Origin: an uncultured Mediterraneibacter sp.
GTDB lineage: Bacteria; Bacillota; Clostridia; Lachnospirales; Lachnospiraceae
Reading direction: 5' to 3'
Length of the DNA: 46,271 bases
NCBI GenBank assembly: GCA_944375765.1
Contig: CALWAR010000134.1
Span: forward strand, 1 to 46,271
Made by a program: the position numbers and the translations under genes. Shown here in pieces: positions 15,935-24,186 of the stretch. The notes beneath the pieces were generated by a model, which saw only the letters and a program-made list of their open reading frames with translations, ran no database searches and was not told where the DNA came from. The stretch's first letter is position 1. Each line of letters opens with the position of its first letter.

Positions 15935-17122
15935 TCACTCCTCTGCCTTTGCCACGTATTCATAGTCCACAGTTATTACGCATGCATATCTGGGATCCAG
16001 CTCTTTGAGCCGTTCCTCCAGCCTCCCCGGCAGTTTCTGCCGCGTTTCGTCATCATACTCGATCGGCACGACCATATCGAAGATGAGATTGATCTGCTTC
16101 TCACCGTACACCACCCGGAAGTCATGCAGACTGCAGGCCGGATCCAGCTCTCTTAATATCTCAGCAGTGTTTTTCCGGATCCGGAGTACACGTTCGTCTT
16201 TCATCTCCACCGGATCCATATGGATGACAAGAAAAATGCCCAGTTCTTTCGCAGCGTCACGTTCGATGCGGTCGATGATCTCATGAGACTGCTCGACGTC
16301 CATGTCGTTGGGCACTTCCGCATGGATGGAAGCCATGCTCCTGCCCGGTCCGTAGTTATGTACGATGAGGTCATGGGTTCCTGCAATGCCGTCGTATTTC
16401 TCTACGAAATGCCTGATCTGCTCATAGACTTCGGGGTCGATCGCTTCGCCTATGAGCGGCTCCAGCGTATCCTTTGCGATACCGACTCCCGCCCACATAA
16501 CGACCAGGGCCACTCCCGCGCCGACAAACCCGTCTATATTGACTCCTGTCAGACCGAACACAATAAGAGAAAGTATCGTCGCTCCTGTCGTGATGACGTC
16601 GCCCATGGAATCTGTAAACACCGCCATCATCACTTTGGAATTAATCTTTTCTCCCAGTTTCCGGTTGAACAGGCCGAGCCACAGCTTCACCGCGATCGAG
16701 AGGAAAAGTATTGCCACAGATGCCGCCTGGAAATTCATCGTTTCCGGCGTTCGTATCCTGCCAATGGAATCTTTCAAGAACGTAAAACCGACTTCCAGCA
16801 CAAGGAAAGAGACGGCAAGAGCCGCTATGTATTCGATCCGCCCGTGCCCGAAAGGATGGTCTTTGTCGGCAGGCTTTTCCGCCATCTTCACACCTGCAAA
16901 GCTGACGACGGATGATCCGGCGTCTGAAAGATTATTAAATGCATCCGCCGTAACGGAGACGCTGTGAAGGATAAGTCCCGTTACAAACTTCACCGCAAAT
17001 AAAAAGACATTGCAGAAGATACCCACGATGCTCGCCAGCACACCATATGCGGTCCTCACGGATATCTTCTCCACGTCCTCATGGTCTTTTATGAAATGTC
17101 TTACCAAAAACTCTGTCATCAT
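15935..17122 (-). CDS. Cation diffusion facilitator (CDF) family efflux transporter
   Basis: This 395-residue inner-membrane antiporter exports divalent metals such as Zn2+, Fe2+ or Mn2+ in exchange for protons. It has six membrane helices. Metal-site residues are seen in TADAFNNLSDAGSS (helix 2) and FTDSMGDVITT (helix 5), with the signature HPFGHGRIEY between helices 2 and 3. A cytoplasmic C-terminal domain of about 180 residues follows (GTHDLIVHNYGPGRSMASIHAEV...), longer than the minimal family form. The helix-2 site is D-x-x-x-x-x-x-D rather than the Zn-type H-x-x-x-D, which argues against strict zinc specificity. It lies 7 nt after spoIIR in the same operon. Confidence 0.92.
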   Translation of the reverse strand: MMTEFLVRHFIKDHEDVEKISVRTAYGVLASIVGIFCNVFLFAVKFVTGLILHSVSVTADAFNNLSDAGSSVVSFAGVKMAEKPADKDHPFGHGRIEYIAALAVSFLVLEVGFTFLKDSIGRIRTPETMNFQAASVAILFLSIAVKLWLGLFNRKLGEKINSKVMMAVFTDSMGDVITTGATILSLIVFGLTGVNIDGFVGAGVALVVMWAGVGIAKDTLEPLIGEAIDPEVYEQIRHFVEKYDGIAGTHDLIVHNYGPGRSMASIHAEVPNDMDVEQSHEIIDRIERDAAKELGIFLVIHMDPVEMKDERVLRIRKNTAEILRELDPACSLHDFRVVYGEKQINLIFDMVVPIEYDDETRQKLPGRLEERLKELDPRYACVITVDYEYVAKAEE

Positions 17123-17129
17123 CTCATCT

Positions 17130-17768
17130 CTACCAGAAAAACCAGCTTATCTTAAAATCTGTGTCCGCTGTCATCCTGGAATACTCCTCTTCTGTCAGAA
17201 CATTTTTTAATCTTCGCCTGCTCTCGTCAGGCATAACTGCATTTGTCGTATCCATAAAGCACAGGCCCGGATAGATCACGCACCACCAGTTGTGGCCCTG
17301 CGCCGCTCCGATTTCGATGCGGAGCGCTTCGTAATTCCCAGCCGGAAATGTCACGTCTCCATAGGTTCTGTCAGGGAACCAGCAGGTAGTGACCGCCGCG
17401 CTCACGGGATATCCGGCGCCGGAGTCAGCGACCGTCTTTCGGCTTATATCTTCTATCTCGTCAATGTGGGCGCGCACCCACGCTTTCGTCTCATCGGCAT
17501 TCGCGCTCTCCGGCATGTCTTCCTCAAGCATGGACAGGACTGCATCACGGACTTTGAGCTTTAGCTCCTGGTCCCCGCTGCTGTCACTGTTTGCCAGAAC
17601 ATGGAAGCGAAGAACCTCCTGCGCCAGATGCTCCTGAAGTCCGGCCTGCTCCGCCGCATCCGCCCTTTGATACATACCGGCCGTCAGCAGAAATGCCAGC
17701 AGAAACGCCAGTATAAAACAGAGACGCACCGCTCTCTTTTCTGTAGATACTATATGTGTTGTTCCCAT
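17130..17768 (-). CDS. spoIIR: Stage II sporulation protein R
   Basis: SpoIIR is the forespore signal that is secreted into the intermembrane space and triggers SpoIIGA to process pro-sigma-E in the mother cell. The 212-residue protein has an N-terminal signal/anchor (LCFILAFLLAFLLTAGMY). It then has the diagnostic core RFHVLANSDSSGDQELKLKVRDAVL, the VTTCWFPDRTYGDVTFPAGNYEALRIEIG strand set and GHNWWCVIYPGLCFMD. It is one of the best markers that the organism makes endospores. In this window it heads a run of tightly spaced metabolic genes (CDF, thioesterase, esterase), an uncommon setting. A forespore-type promoter was not assigned. Confidence 0.95.
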   Translation of the reverse strand: MGTTHIVSTEKRAVRLCFILAFLLAFLLTAGMYQRADAAEQAGLQEHLAQEVLRFHVLANSDSSGDQELKLKVRDAVLSMLEEDMPESANADETKAWVRAHIDEIEDISRKTVADSGAGYPVSAAVTTCWFPDRTYGDVTFPAGNYEALRIEIGAAQGHNWWCVIYPGLCFMDTTNAVMPDESRRRLKNVLTEEEYSRMTADTDFKISWFFW

Positions 17769-17849
17769 TATGATCTCTCCCTGTATTTGAACTGATACAC
17801 GGAGTATGGACAGATCCCGGGATAATATTCATCTGCGCCGTGATTTTTC

Positions 17850-18527
17850 TTACTCTTCTCTGTGGCGCAGCGTACCCACTACAGTAACCACCTGGTTATT
17901 GATATGCTGGCCTGTGATCTCTGTTGCTTTCTCCTTGTCATGCTCCTCGATAGCTCTCATGATCGTGGCATGTTCTTCCAAAAGCTGGGGATAGTACTCC
18001 TTTTTCTTTAAGTATTCTATCCGGTAGCGATACATCTGTTCCCTGAGATTATTCAGAAGCTGTATGAGACGCGTATTGCCGGTGGCAGTGAAGATCACGT
18101 CATGGAACGCCTCGTCCGCCTCTGCGATCTCAGTGATGTCATCACTCTCCAGGATATCCTTGAAACGGGCGGACGCCGCATGGAGTTCTTTTATTTTTTC
18201 TTTGTCAATACGGTCGCATGCAAGCTGTACTGCCAACTCCTCGAGAGCGCAGCGGACTTCCAGTACATCTCTTAAGTTTTTTTCCGTGATCTCCGCCACC
18301 TCTGCGCCTTTCCTCGGTATCATGAGCACAAGGCCTTCAAGCTCCAGCTTGCGGATAGCCTCGCGGATCGGCGTCCGGCTCACGCCGAGTTTGTTGGCGA
18401 GCTGTATCTCCATCAGCCGCTCCCCTGGTTTGAGTTCTCCCCGAAGGATCGCTCGCCGGAGTGTATTGAACACTACGTCGCGCAGAGGGAGATATTCATT
18501 CATCGTAACTTCAAAATCAATCGCCAT
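17850..18527 (-). CDS. GntR-family transcriptional regulator (FadR/FCD type)
   Basis: This 225-residue regulator has a winged helix-turn-helix at residues 10-75 (LRRAILRGELKPGERLMEIQLANKLGVSRTPIREAIRKLELEGL) and a C-terminal all-helical FCD domain (about 85-215). The FCD domain carries Asp/His metal-ligand positions (ADEAFHDVIFTATGN and EEHATIMRAIEEHD), as in FadR-subfamily proteins that sense small carboxylic acids. Its first bases overlap the end of ispE by 11 nt, so it is translated from the ispE message. The metabolite and target operon are not apparent from the context. Confidence 0.93.
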   Translation of the reverse strand: MAIDFEVTMNEYLPLRDVVFNTLRRAILRGELKPGERLMEIQLANKLGVSRTPIREAIRKLELEGLVLMIPRKGAEVAEITEKNLRDVLEVRCALEELAVQLACDRIDKEKIKELHAASARFKDILESDDITEIAEADEAFHDVIFTATGNTRLIQLLNNLREQMYRYRIEYLKKKEYYPQLLEEHATIMRAIEEHDKEKATEITGQHINNQVVTVVGTLRHREE

Positions 18528-19404
18528 GCTGATTCCTCCTCACACTGTGTATATTCGTCACATAAACCTGTCTTGTCAGCGCTTTCTCTCTGATGATCCT
18601 CTGCGCCTCCCGCGCCTGGGAGCGGTTCTCGAACAGGCCGAACACCGTCGGGCCGCTGCCGCTCATCATGGCTCCGAGAGCTCCGGCGTCCGTCATCACC
18701 TGCTTGATCTGCGCGATCACCGGGTGCATCGGTATCGTGACGTCCTCGAGCACATTCCCCATTGAACGGGCGATCCGCCCCAGATCGTGCTGTTCAAGCC
18801 CCGAAAGAATCCCGTCGATATCCGGGTGCTCTGTGATTTCTTTTTCGTCCAACGCTTCATATACGACTTTTGTCGATACGCTGACCGGCGGCTTTGCGAT
18901 CAGCACCGTACATTTCGGCATAGCCGGCAGAGTTTTCAGCTCTTCTCCTATCCCTTCTGCCAGAACTGTCCCCCTCATAATACAATAGGGAACGTCTGCT
19001 CCGAGTTGCACCCCGCGTTCCATCAGACTTTTCCTGGAAAGCCCGAGACGGAACATCCGGTTCATCCCGAAGAGGACTGCAGCCGCATTGGAACTGCCGC
19101 CTGCAAGCCCCGCCGCCACCGGGATGTGCTTTTTCAGCGTGATCCTCACGCCGTCCTCTATCCTGAACTCGTCTCTGAGAAGCTCTGCCGCCTTATATGC
19201 AATGTTGTCTCCGCCTGTAGGAAGAAAACTGAGGTTTGACGCCACCTCGATCCCCGGCGTGCGCACTCTCTCGATCTTTACCTCGTCATACAGGTAGATC
19301 GACTGCATGATCATGCGCACCTCATGATAGCCGTTCTCCTTTCTGCCAAGTACGTCAAGTCCCAGATTGATCTTCGCCAGCGCTCTTAGTTCGATCTGAT
19401 TCAT
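18517..19404 (-). CDS. ispE: 4-diphosphocytidyl-2-C-methyl-D-erythritol kinase IspE
   Basis: IspE phosphorylates CDP-methylerythritol at the 2-hydroxyl using ATP, the fourth step of the non-mevalonate isoprenoid pathway. This GHMP-family kinase has 295 residues and starts ELRALAKINLGLDVLGRKENGYHEV, with the conserved lysine and His. The ATP-binding glycine loop is PVAAGLAGGSSNAAAVL around residue 95. The ADVPYCIMRGT and MSGSGPTVFGLF segments complete the active site. Length is typical. It forms a two-gene operon with the overlapping GntR regulator. Confidence 0.96.
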   Translation of the reverse strand: MNQIELRALAKINLGLDVLGRKENGYHEVRMIMQSIYLYDEVKIERVRTPGIEVASNLSFLPTGGDNIAYKAAELLRDEFRIEDGVRITLKKHIPVAAGLAGGSSNAAAVLFGMNRMFRLGLSRKSLMERGVQLGADVPYCIMRGTVLAEGIGEELKTLPAMPKCTVLIAKPPVSVSTKVVYEALDEKEITEHPDIDGILSGLEQHDLGRIARSMGNVLEDVTIPMHPVIAQIKQVMTDAGALGAMMSGSGPTVFGLFENRSQAREAQRIIREKALTRQVYVTNIHSVRRNQHGD

Positions 19405-19503
19405 CCTGTGTCCTCCATCCGTGATCGCTTCTTAAACAGTATATCGGTATGTCCCGGAATATCCGGGTGTATTTGTCCTTGTTGTATCTTGTATACAGTG
19501 TGC

Positions 19504-21063
19504 TTATAGTATACTCACATTTTCTTTAAAAATCAACAGTTTATCCCCTTGCGAGACTTTTTCTTCATTTAATTCGTTGATCTCCATGATCCCCTCTACC
19601 GTCGTCATATATCTTTTCGCCAGACTCCACAGATCTTCGCCGCTCTGCACGATATGTCCCACGATCCCGGGACGTTCGGCCATCTTTTCCGTATCAAGAG
19701 GCTCCATGCGCACGTCTGTTATGACATTGACCGTGTCAAGCCGGCGCAGGAACACGTCAAAGGACAGAACCGCCTTTATCTCCACTGACTCGCTTCCCGC
19801 AAGCGTGACGGCGAGCTGCTCCACATGATAGGAAAGGCTGCTGCTCACCCGTTCCGGCATATCCGGATACTCGATCAGATAGGAAAACGGAATCATGCCC
19901 TGCCAGCTTCCATATGGCTCTGCATCGTCGCCTCTGAGATAGAGGAACGCCAGATGGAGTATGCCTTCTGTGCGAATCCCCTCCGGCGTGTGCTGTTCGC
20001 TCTCAAGCTGGACGCTCCCCTGGCTGTGCAGGATCTGAAGGACGTCTTCCTTTAGTTCCGGAAGGGAGAGCTTCTCGGACACTTTGCATTTCGACTGGTT
20101 CTGCATCAGGAGTTCCTCGAACTCCGTCTCCTTTGTCTCAAACAGGCACTGCTGCTCAAGGGAATACAGATCGCTCAGTACCTCTGTGTCCTCTTCTTCA
20201 TATATGTTCATCCGCAGGGAAAGAGCCGTTTCTATCCCCAGTATGCGCATCTCCCCGTCTTCATCCAGGCGGACGTCCGTAAGTATGTCTTCAAGGGCAT
20301 GCTGGATATGGTAATACATATTCTCTTTCGCCCCTTCGCAAAGTATGCGCCCTTCAAACGGGACGTTCTGGGATATCCAGTCTGCTTTCTCTTCTGCCGA
20401 GAGATACATGCAGAATACTTCCAGCTCTCCCCTTAACAGCACCTCGTCCTGTCCCATGCGGATATCCAGCCTGCGGATGCTGACGTCAGAGAGCAGTATC
20501 TGTCCGATGCTCTCTTTCGTCCCCGGAACCGTAATCTCTTCTTTGATCCGGTATGTATCCTTTCTCGATACAGCAAGCCGGAGCAGATTCATCTTCTGCG
20601 TCCTGCGGCAGACCGGCGTTTCGCTTTCCACATCTTCTGTCAGCTCCTCGTCCCTGATCCATTCTCTCCCCACTTCGATCTCTGCCATGATGCGCAGGCT
20701 CAGTTTCCTCGAATGTACCACCGATGCAGTAAATTCTGTCCTCGCATTTCTCAGGAAAAAGGATTCATTCCCCTCGCTTGCCGCGTACACCATTTCTTCA
20801 AACGGCATACTTCCCTCAAGAGAGGAGGGGCGTGGATCTGCCGACGACGCCATATACAGGATCCTGAAATACATCTTGCCCGTGATCTTCACATAATTCT
20901 CCACGGTCCGGATATCTTCTGCCTTTAGCTCGGCTTTGCCGTAGATGATCCTCTGAACGTCTTCTTTCTGCTCCGGTACGTTGTAGTCTCCATCCAGATA
21001 GAACTGGTCAAATATACTCTTTCCCTCCTGCGTATAATGTATCGGTCTCCTTATCAGTTCCAT
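19504..21063 (-). CDS. SPOCS (DUF3794) / LysM spore-coat-type protein
   Basis: The product has 519 residues. SPOCS/DUF3794-type repeats (for example EDIRTVENYVKITGKMYFRILYM, and later segments such as EYPDMPERVSSSLSYHVEQLAVTLAG) occupy residues 1-460. A C-terminal LysM domain (IVQSGEDLWSLAKRYMTTVEGIMEINEL, ending KLLIFKENVSIL) follows. Proteins of this layout, related to SpoVID/SafA, direct coat encasement or bind peptidoglycan and related polymers at the forespore surface. The ATG at 21063, preceded by GAGGAGGAGA, is preferred over a longer TTG start. It follows the PrcB-like lipoprotein gene by 11 nt, so the two are coexpressed. Confidence 0.85.
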   Translation of the reverse strand: MELIRRPIHYTQEGKSIFDQFYLDGDYNVPEQKEDVQRIIYGKAELKAEDIRTVENYVKITGKMYFRILYMASSADPRPSSLEGSMPFEEMVYAASEGNESFFLRNARTEFTASVVHSRKLSLRIMAEIEVGREWIRDEELTEDVESETPVCRRTQKMNLLRLAVSRKDTYRIKEEITVPGTKESIGQILLSDVSIRRLDIRMGQDEVLLRGELEVFCMYLSAEEKADWISQNVPFEGRILCEGAKENMYYHIQHALEDILTDVRLDEDGEMRILGIETALSLRMNIYEEEDTEVLSDLYSLEQQCLFETKETEFEELLMQNQSKCKVSEKLSLPELKEDVLQILHSQGSVQLESEQHTPEGIRTEGILHLAFLYLRGDDAEPYGSWQGMIPFSYLIEYPDMPERVSSSLSYHVEQLAVTLAGSESVEIKAVLSFDVFLRRLDTVNVITDVRMEPLDTEKMAERPGIVGHIVQSGEDLWSLAKRYMTTVEGIMEINELNEEKVSQGDKLLIFKENVSIL

Positions 21064-21074
21064 TTCTCTCCTCC

Positions 21075-21539
21075 TCAATCAAACAAAACATCTTTTTCAA
21101 TATATCCAAGTTGTACGACAACACAGGGAAATGTCGCGATCTCTTTTATCTCCTCGCCTTTTTCCGGCCCCAGGAGATTAGTCCTTATGTGCAGCGCTTC
21201 CTCCGTTTCAAAGACTTCCAGTACTTCCACACTGTATCCCGTGGTCGGCTGCTCTCCGTAGCCTTCCGCAATATAGAGCTGTCCCTGATCTGCATACGTC
21301 ATCTGAAACGGCGACTTTTCATTCTGATCCATCGTATCTTTGAGTTCCTGGGGCACGTCTTCCATATCCACCACTGTGAACTCAAGATCTCTGATCTTCT
21401 TGTCTCCGCCATGTCTCGTCACGCAGCCCGTGAGCATAACGAGCAGTATGACTGCCGCCGTGCACACTGCGGCCAGCACCGCCCGGCGGTAGAGCCGGAT
21501 CTGTTCCGCCCCGTCGGTTCCGTCCCGTGATCGTTTCAT
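21075..21539 (-). CDS. PrcB-domain lipoprotein
   Basis: This 154-residue lipoprotein has an N-terminal hydrophobic segment ending in the lipobox LTGC near residue 39. The mature part resembles the PrcB C-terminal domain: a compact beta fold with FTVVDMEDVPQELK, GQLYIAEGYGEQPTTGYSVEVLEVFE and TFPCVVVQLGYIEKDVLF. In Treponema PrcB is a subunit of the dentilisin protease complex; in Clostridia free-standing copies are common and their role is unknown. It precedes the SPOCS/LysM gene by 11 nt, suggesting a shared envelope or spore function. Confidence 0.75.
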   Translation of the reverse strand: MKRSRDGTDGAEQIRLYRRAVLAAVCTAAVILLVMLTGCVTRHGGDKKIRDLEFTVVDMEDVPQELKDTMDQNEKSPFQMTYADQGQLYIAEGYGEQPTTGYSVEVLEVFETEEALHIRTNLLGPEKGEEIKEIATFPCVVVQLGYIEKDVLFD

Positions 21540-21634
21540 TTTCCCGTCCTCGCAGCATTTGTCCCTATAATCATATGTCCTGCGCCGGTAGAATATTCTC
21601 GCAGCAGAACAGCGATTTCTTACAGGTATTTGAC

Positions 21635-21663
21635 TTGTATTTTGTACACTGCGGCTGTATAAT
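21635..21663 (+). promoter_or_regulatory. Promoter for plsC
   Basis: TTGTAT and a perfect TATAAT are separated by 17 bp, about 70 bp upstream of the plsC ATG, in the region divergent from the PrcB-like gene. Confidence 0.7.
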
Positions 21664-21732
21664 TGTCTTTAACGCGGATATGTCAGGAAATGGCATTGTA
21701 TTGTACAAAAAAGAGAAGTTGAGGACTGCGAC

Positions 21733-22467
21733 ATGATTCGATTTATATGCATTGTGATTTTTGTTATTTTATTCCTTATAGTGACCATCCCGGTACTCAT
21801 CATAGAGTCTGTTCTACACAAGTTCCGCCCTTATGCCAGTGATATCAGTTCTCTGCGCATCGTGCAGTGGGCCTTTAAGGTTATTATCAGGATCGCAGGC
21901 GTGGATGTGACAGTCATTGGGGAAGAAAATATCCCTGACGAACCGGTTCTGTTCACAGGCAATCACCGGAGTTATTTCGATATCGTGCTGACCTACAGCC
22001 GGTGCAGTCGGGTGACAGGCTACATCGCAAAAAAGGAGATGAACCGGTATCTTACTCTGTCCTGGTGGATGAGGATGCTCCACTGTCTTTTCCTTGACCG
22101 GAAAGATCCGAAAGAAGGGCTCAAGACGATCCTTCAGGCGATCGATGATGTCAAAAACGGCATCTCCATCTTCGTATTCCCCGAAGGCACCAGAAATGAC
22201 GGCGAGGAGCTGAGCATGCTGCCTTTCAGGGACGGCGCTTTCAAGATCGCCACAAAGAGCGGATGCGCCATCGTCCCTGTCTCCATGAATAACACGGCTG
22301 AGATATTCGAGAACCATCTGCCCAGGATAAAGAAGACGCACGTGATACTTGAATACGGACAGCCGATCTATCCCAATGAGCTTGACAAAGAGACGAAGAA
22401 GCATATCGGAGAATATGTAGAAAGGATCATCCGGGAGACGATCCACAAAAATGTAGAACTTGTCTGA
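21733..22467 (+). CDS. plsC: 1-acyl-sn-glycerol-3-phosphate acyltransferase
   Basis: PlsC transfers an acyl chain to the 2-position of lysophosphatidic acid, giving phosphatidic acid for membrane lipids. The 244-residue protein has one N-terminal membrane helix (FICIVIFVILFLIVTIPVLII). It carries the acyltransferase motifs NHRSYFDIVL (the usual catalytic N-H-x-x-x-x-D form), FPEGTRND, and the IVPVSMNN segment. It is convergent with the last gene of the RiPP region, with a gap of only 25 bp. It appears to be a single-gene unit with its own promoter. Confidence 0.94.
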   Translation: MIRFICIVIFVILFLIVTIPVLIIESVLHKFRPYASDISSLRIVQWAFKVIIRIAGVDVTVIGEENIPDEPVLFTGNHRSYFDIVLTYSRCSRVTGYIAKKEMNRYLTLSWWMRMLHCLFLDRKDPKEGLKTILQAIDDVKNGISIFVFPEGTRNDGEELSMLPFRDGAFKIATKSGCAIVPVSMNNTAEIFENHLPRIKKTHVILEYGQPIYPNELDKETKKHIGEYVERIIRETIHKNVELV

Positions 22468-22492
22468 GATGTACGCCGACGCTACCTGCCTT

Positions 22493-23386
22493 TTATGGTT
22501 GTAAAGGGCGGGTATGCATCTTAAGCCCGTCGAACAACGTTTCTTCCAGCAGTCTGAGTTTGTCCCAGTATTCTTTGTTTTTCGTCTCTTTGATGAACTC
22601 GTCAATTCTTTTTATGATTTCTTTTATACCTCTTACATGATCCGCCGGATCTTCCCCTGAAACCAGGTAATTTTCGAGTCGCCCGCCCGGACGATATTGA
22701 TCTCCCAGAATCCCAAGACATTTCTCTGCAAGAACGGTGTCATAAAAGCCCGTCGCCTTTAGTATACCGAAGCAGTCCGCGATGATCTCATCCACCACTG
22801 CATTTTTCTTATCCGGAAACAGTGTGCGGCATACAACATGGCACAGTTCATGGAATACTCTTATATCAAAAGTTATTTTTGTCCACTCCTCTTGAGAATA
22901 CCTTGTTTCTTCGGCCCTGAGCGCGCTGTATCCGCCTTTCGACACAAGGACGATCCTGTCCTTGCAGTTCCCGGAAACAGATGTAAACCTTCTGAACTCT
23001 GCCTGCCAGTCCGTTTTTCCCGACTTCAGATACTCCTCTTTATGCTTTCTGATCCTGCTCCAGTTGGTTATCCCTGAAATAGTAACCGCACCCATGGACG
23101 GCGGAATCTGAATCTCTTCGCATTTATATCCCAGGCATTTTACTGCCCGTTCAAAGTCTTCGCGCTCTGCGAGATAGATAACCTCCACTCTGCCTGCCGG
23201 GGTTTCCACTGTAAACGCGCGGTCTTCCGCACTTCCTTTAAAATAATCTGGCAGTTCTGCGGGGATATTTCCCCTCAGCGCTGTATTCCTGTATTCTTCC
23301 GACTTGCTCATGCCGTTTTTCACCGGAAGGCAGAGCTGGGGATATCTGCGGACATATTGATCCATTATTTTTTTCTTCTGGTCCAT
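22493..23386 (-). CDS. Uncharacterised protein with HExxH motif, putative zinc metallopeptidase
   Basis: I do not recognise the family. The 297-residue product has no signal peptide or membrane segment and so is probably cytoplasmic. It contains FHELCHVVCR with His179-Glu180-x-x-His183, followed by VDEIIADCFGI (Glu200, Asp204), the spacing expected for zinc ligand and support residues of a gluzincin-like peptidase. An upstream conserved-looking segment is PPSMGAVTISGITNWSRIR (residues 96-114). It is the last gene of the RiPP region on the minus strand, just beyond a strong terminator that follows precursor 1. Removal of a leader or follower peptide, or self-protection, are reasonable guesses. 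A non-catalytic role is also possible. Confidence 0.6.
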   Translation of the reverse strand: MDQKKKIMDQYVRRYPQLCLPVKNGMSKSEEYRNTALRGNIPAELPDYFKGSAEDRAFTVETPAGRVEVIYLAEREDFERAVKCLGYKCEEIQIPPSMGAVTISGITNWSRIRKHKEEYLKSGKTDWQAEFRRFTSVSGNCKDRIVLVSKGGYSALRAEETRYSQEEWTKITFDIRVFHELCHVVCRTLFPDKKNAVVDEIIADCFGILKATGFYDTVLAEKCLGILGDQYRPGGRLENYLVSGEDPADHVRGIKEIIKRIDEFIKETKNKEYWDKLRLLEETLFDGLKMHTRPLQP

Positions 23387-23403
23387 TTCTCTTCCTCCAT
23401 ACG

Positions 23404-23428
23404 AAAAAGGAGACGGCCGCCCGTCTCC
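23404..23428 (-). terminator. Strong terminator between NHLP precursor 1 and the HExxH gene
   Basis: On the minus strand GGAGACGG and CCGTCTCC form a perfect 8-bp stem with a GCGG loop, followed directly by TTTTTC. It sits 18 nt after the precursor 1 stop codon. It should end most transcripts after the precursor genes and leave the HExxH gene to read-through. Confidence 0.88.
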
Positions 23429-23446
23429 TCCCTTTTCCAGGACTTC

Positions 23447-23791
23447 TTACTTATTGCCTCCCTGTGCGCCGCATACTTCTCCTTTTGCTGCGCATGCCTG
23501 TGCAGCGCACGCACCGCCAAAGTCGATAAGGCAGGCGCCCCCTGCCACTGCGTCCAGTTCCTCGTCGCTGAGTTCATCTGAGACCATCGGCGGAAGCACA
23601 AATGTGGCTGCATATGCCGGATCGTTCTCCACCACCTTGATCTTGAAATCTTCCGGAAGTTTTTCTCCGGCTACTTTCTCGATCGCAGAATTCGTGTCTT
23701 CCAGAAGCTCTTTACGGAATTCCTCGTCCGTCACCGCCATCTTCTGAACCTCCATGTAGATCTCGTTGATCTTGTCCTGTGTCCATGCCAT
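23447..23791 (-). CDS. NHLP-family RiPP precursor peptide 1
   Basis: The 114-residue precursor has an 85-residue nitrile-hydratase-alpha-like leader: MAWTQDKINEIYMEVQ, then TDEEFRKELLED, ENDPAYAATFVLPPMVSDELSDEELDAVAGG. The cleavage site is after VAGG. The 29-residue core is rich in Ala and Gly with Cys at 87, 95, 100 and 107 and ends in Lys. It lacks the nitrile hydratase metal-binding cysteine cluster, so it is a leader-derived peptide and not an enzyme subunit. Core positions 95-102 read CAAQACAA, a motif shared with both other precursors. It is the last precursor before the terminator. An excellent AAAGGAGG site precedes the ATG. Confidence 0.93.
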   Translation of the reverse strand: MAWTQDKINEIYMEVQKMAVTDEEFRKELLEDTNSAIEKVAGEKLPEDFKIKVVENDPAYAATFVLPPMVSDELSDEELDAVAGGACLIDFGGACAAQACAAKGEVCGAQGGNK

Positions 23792-23834
23792 AGTTGTTTC
23801 CTCCTTTAATATGAAATGATGTTATTTATGTATG

Positions 23835-23852
23835 AATGCCTCGTCCGGCATT
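23835..23852 (-). other. Inter-precursor RNA hairpin
   Basis: On the minus strand AATGCC-GGACGA-GGCATT forms a perfect 6-bp stem in the 77-nt spacer between precursors 2 and 1. It has no T-tract, so it is more likely an mRNA processing or stability element than a terminator. Just upstream, CTCT-gaaat-AGAG followed by TTTTT overlaps the precursor 2 stop codon and could be a weak attenuator. Confidence 0.45.
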
Positions 23853-23868
23853 GATACCTGAAAAAGCT

Positions 23869-24186
23869 CTATTTCAGAGTAGCGTCAGCCGCGCACGCCT
23901 CCGCGCCGCAGCCCATATTGACAAGGCAGTTTCCTCCTGCCACCATGTCAAGTTCGCTTTCATCCAGCTCGTCGGAAACCATCGGCGGAAGCACAAATGT
24001 GGCCGCATATGCCGGATCGTTCTCGATCACATTTACCTGAAATCCCTCCGGCAGTTTCTCCCCTGCCACTCTCTCGATCACAGAGGTTGGATCTTCCAGC
24101 AGTTCTTTCCGGAACTCCTCATCCGTCACCGCCATCTTCTGTACCTCCACGTAAATTTCATTGATCTTTTCCTGACTCCATGCCAT
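23869..24186 (-). CDS. NHLP-family RiPP precursor peptide 2
   Basis: This is a 105-residue precursor whose 85-residue leader is nearly identical to that of precursor 1 (MAWSQEKINEIYVEV..., VLPPMVSDELDESELDMVAGG). The 20-residue core, NCLVNMGCGAEACAADATLK, has Cys at 87, 93 and 98 and the shared motif C-x-A-[QED]-A-C-A-A as CGAEACAA, ending in Lys. Its ATG lies inside the 3' end of the epimerase gene (29-nt overlap), with GGAGAG as ribosome site. Overlap with the maturase gene couples its translation to that of the enzyme. It is separate from precursor 1 and likely arose with it by duplication. Confidence 0.92.
   Translation of the reverse strand: MAWSQEKINEIYVEVQKMAVTDEEFRKELLEDPTSVIERVAGEKLPEGFQVNVIENDPAYAATFVLPPMVSDELDESELDMVAGGNCLVNMGCGAEACAADATLK

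Noticed and set aside
22478-22515. Hairpin at the plsC / HExxH gene junction
   Set aside because: A stem with several G-T pairs (ACCTGCC / GGGCGGGT) can be drawn, but neither strand has a T-tract after it and it overlaps coding sequence.
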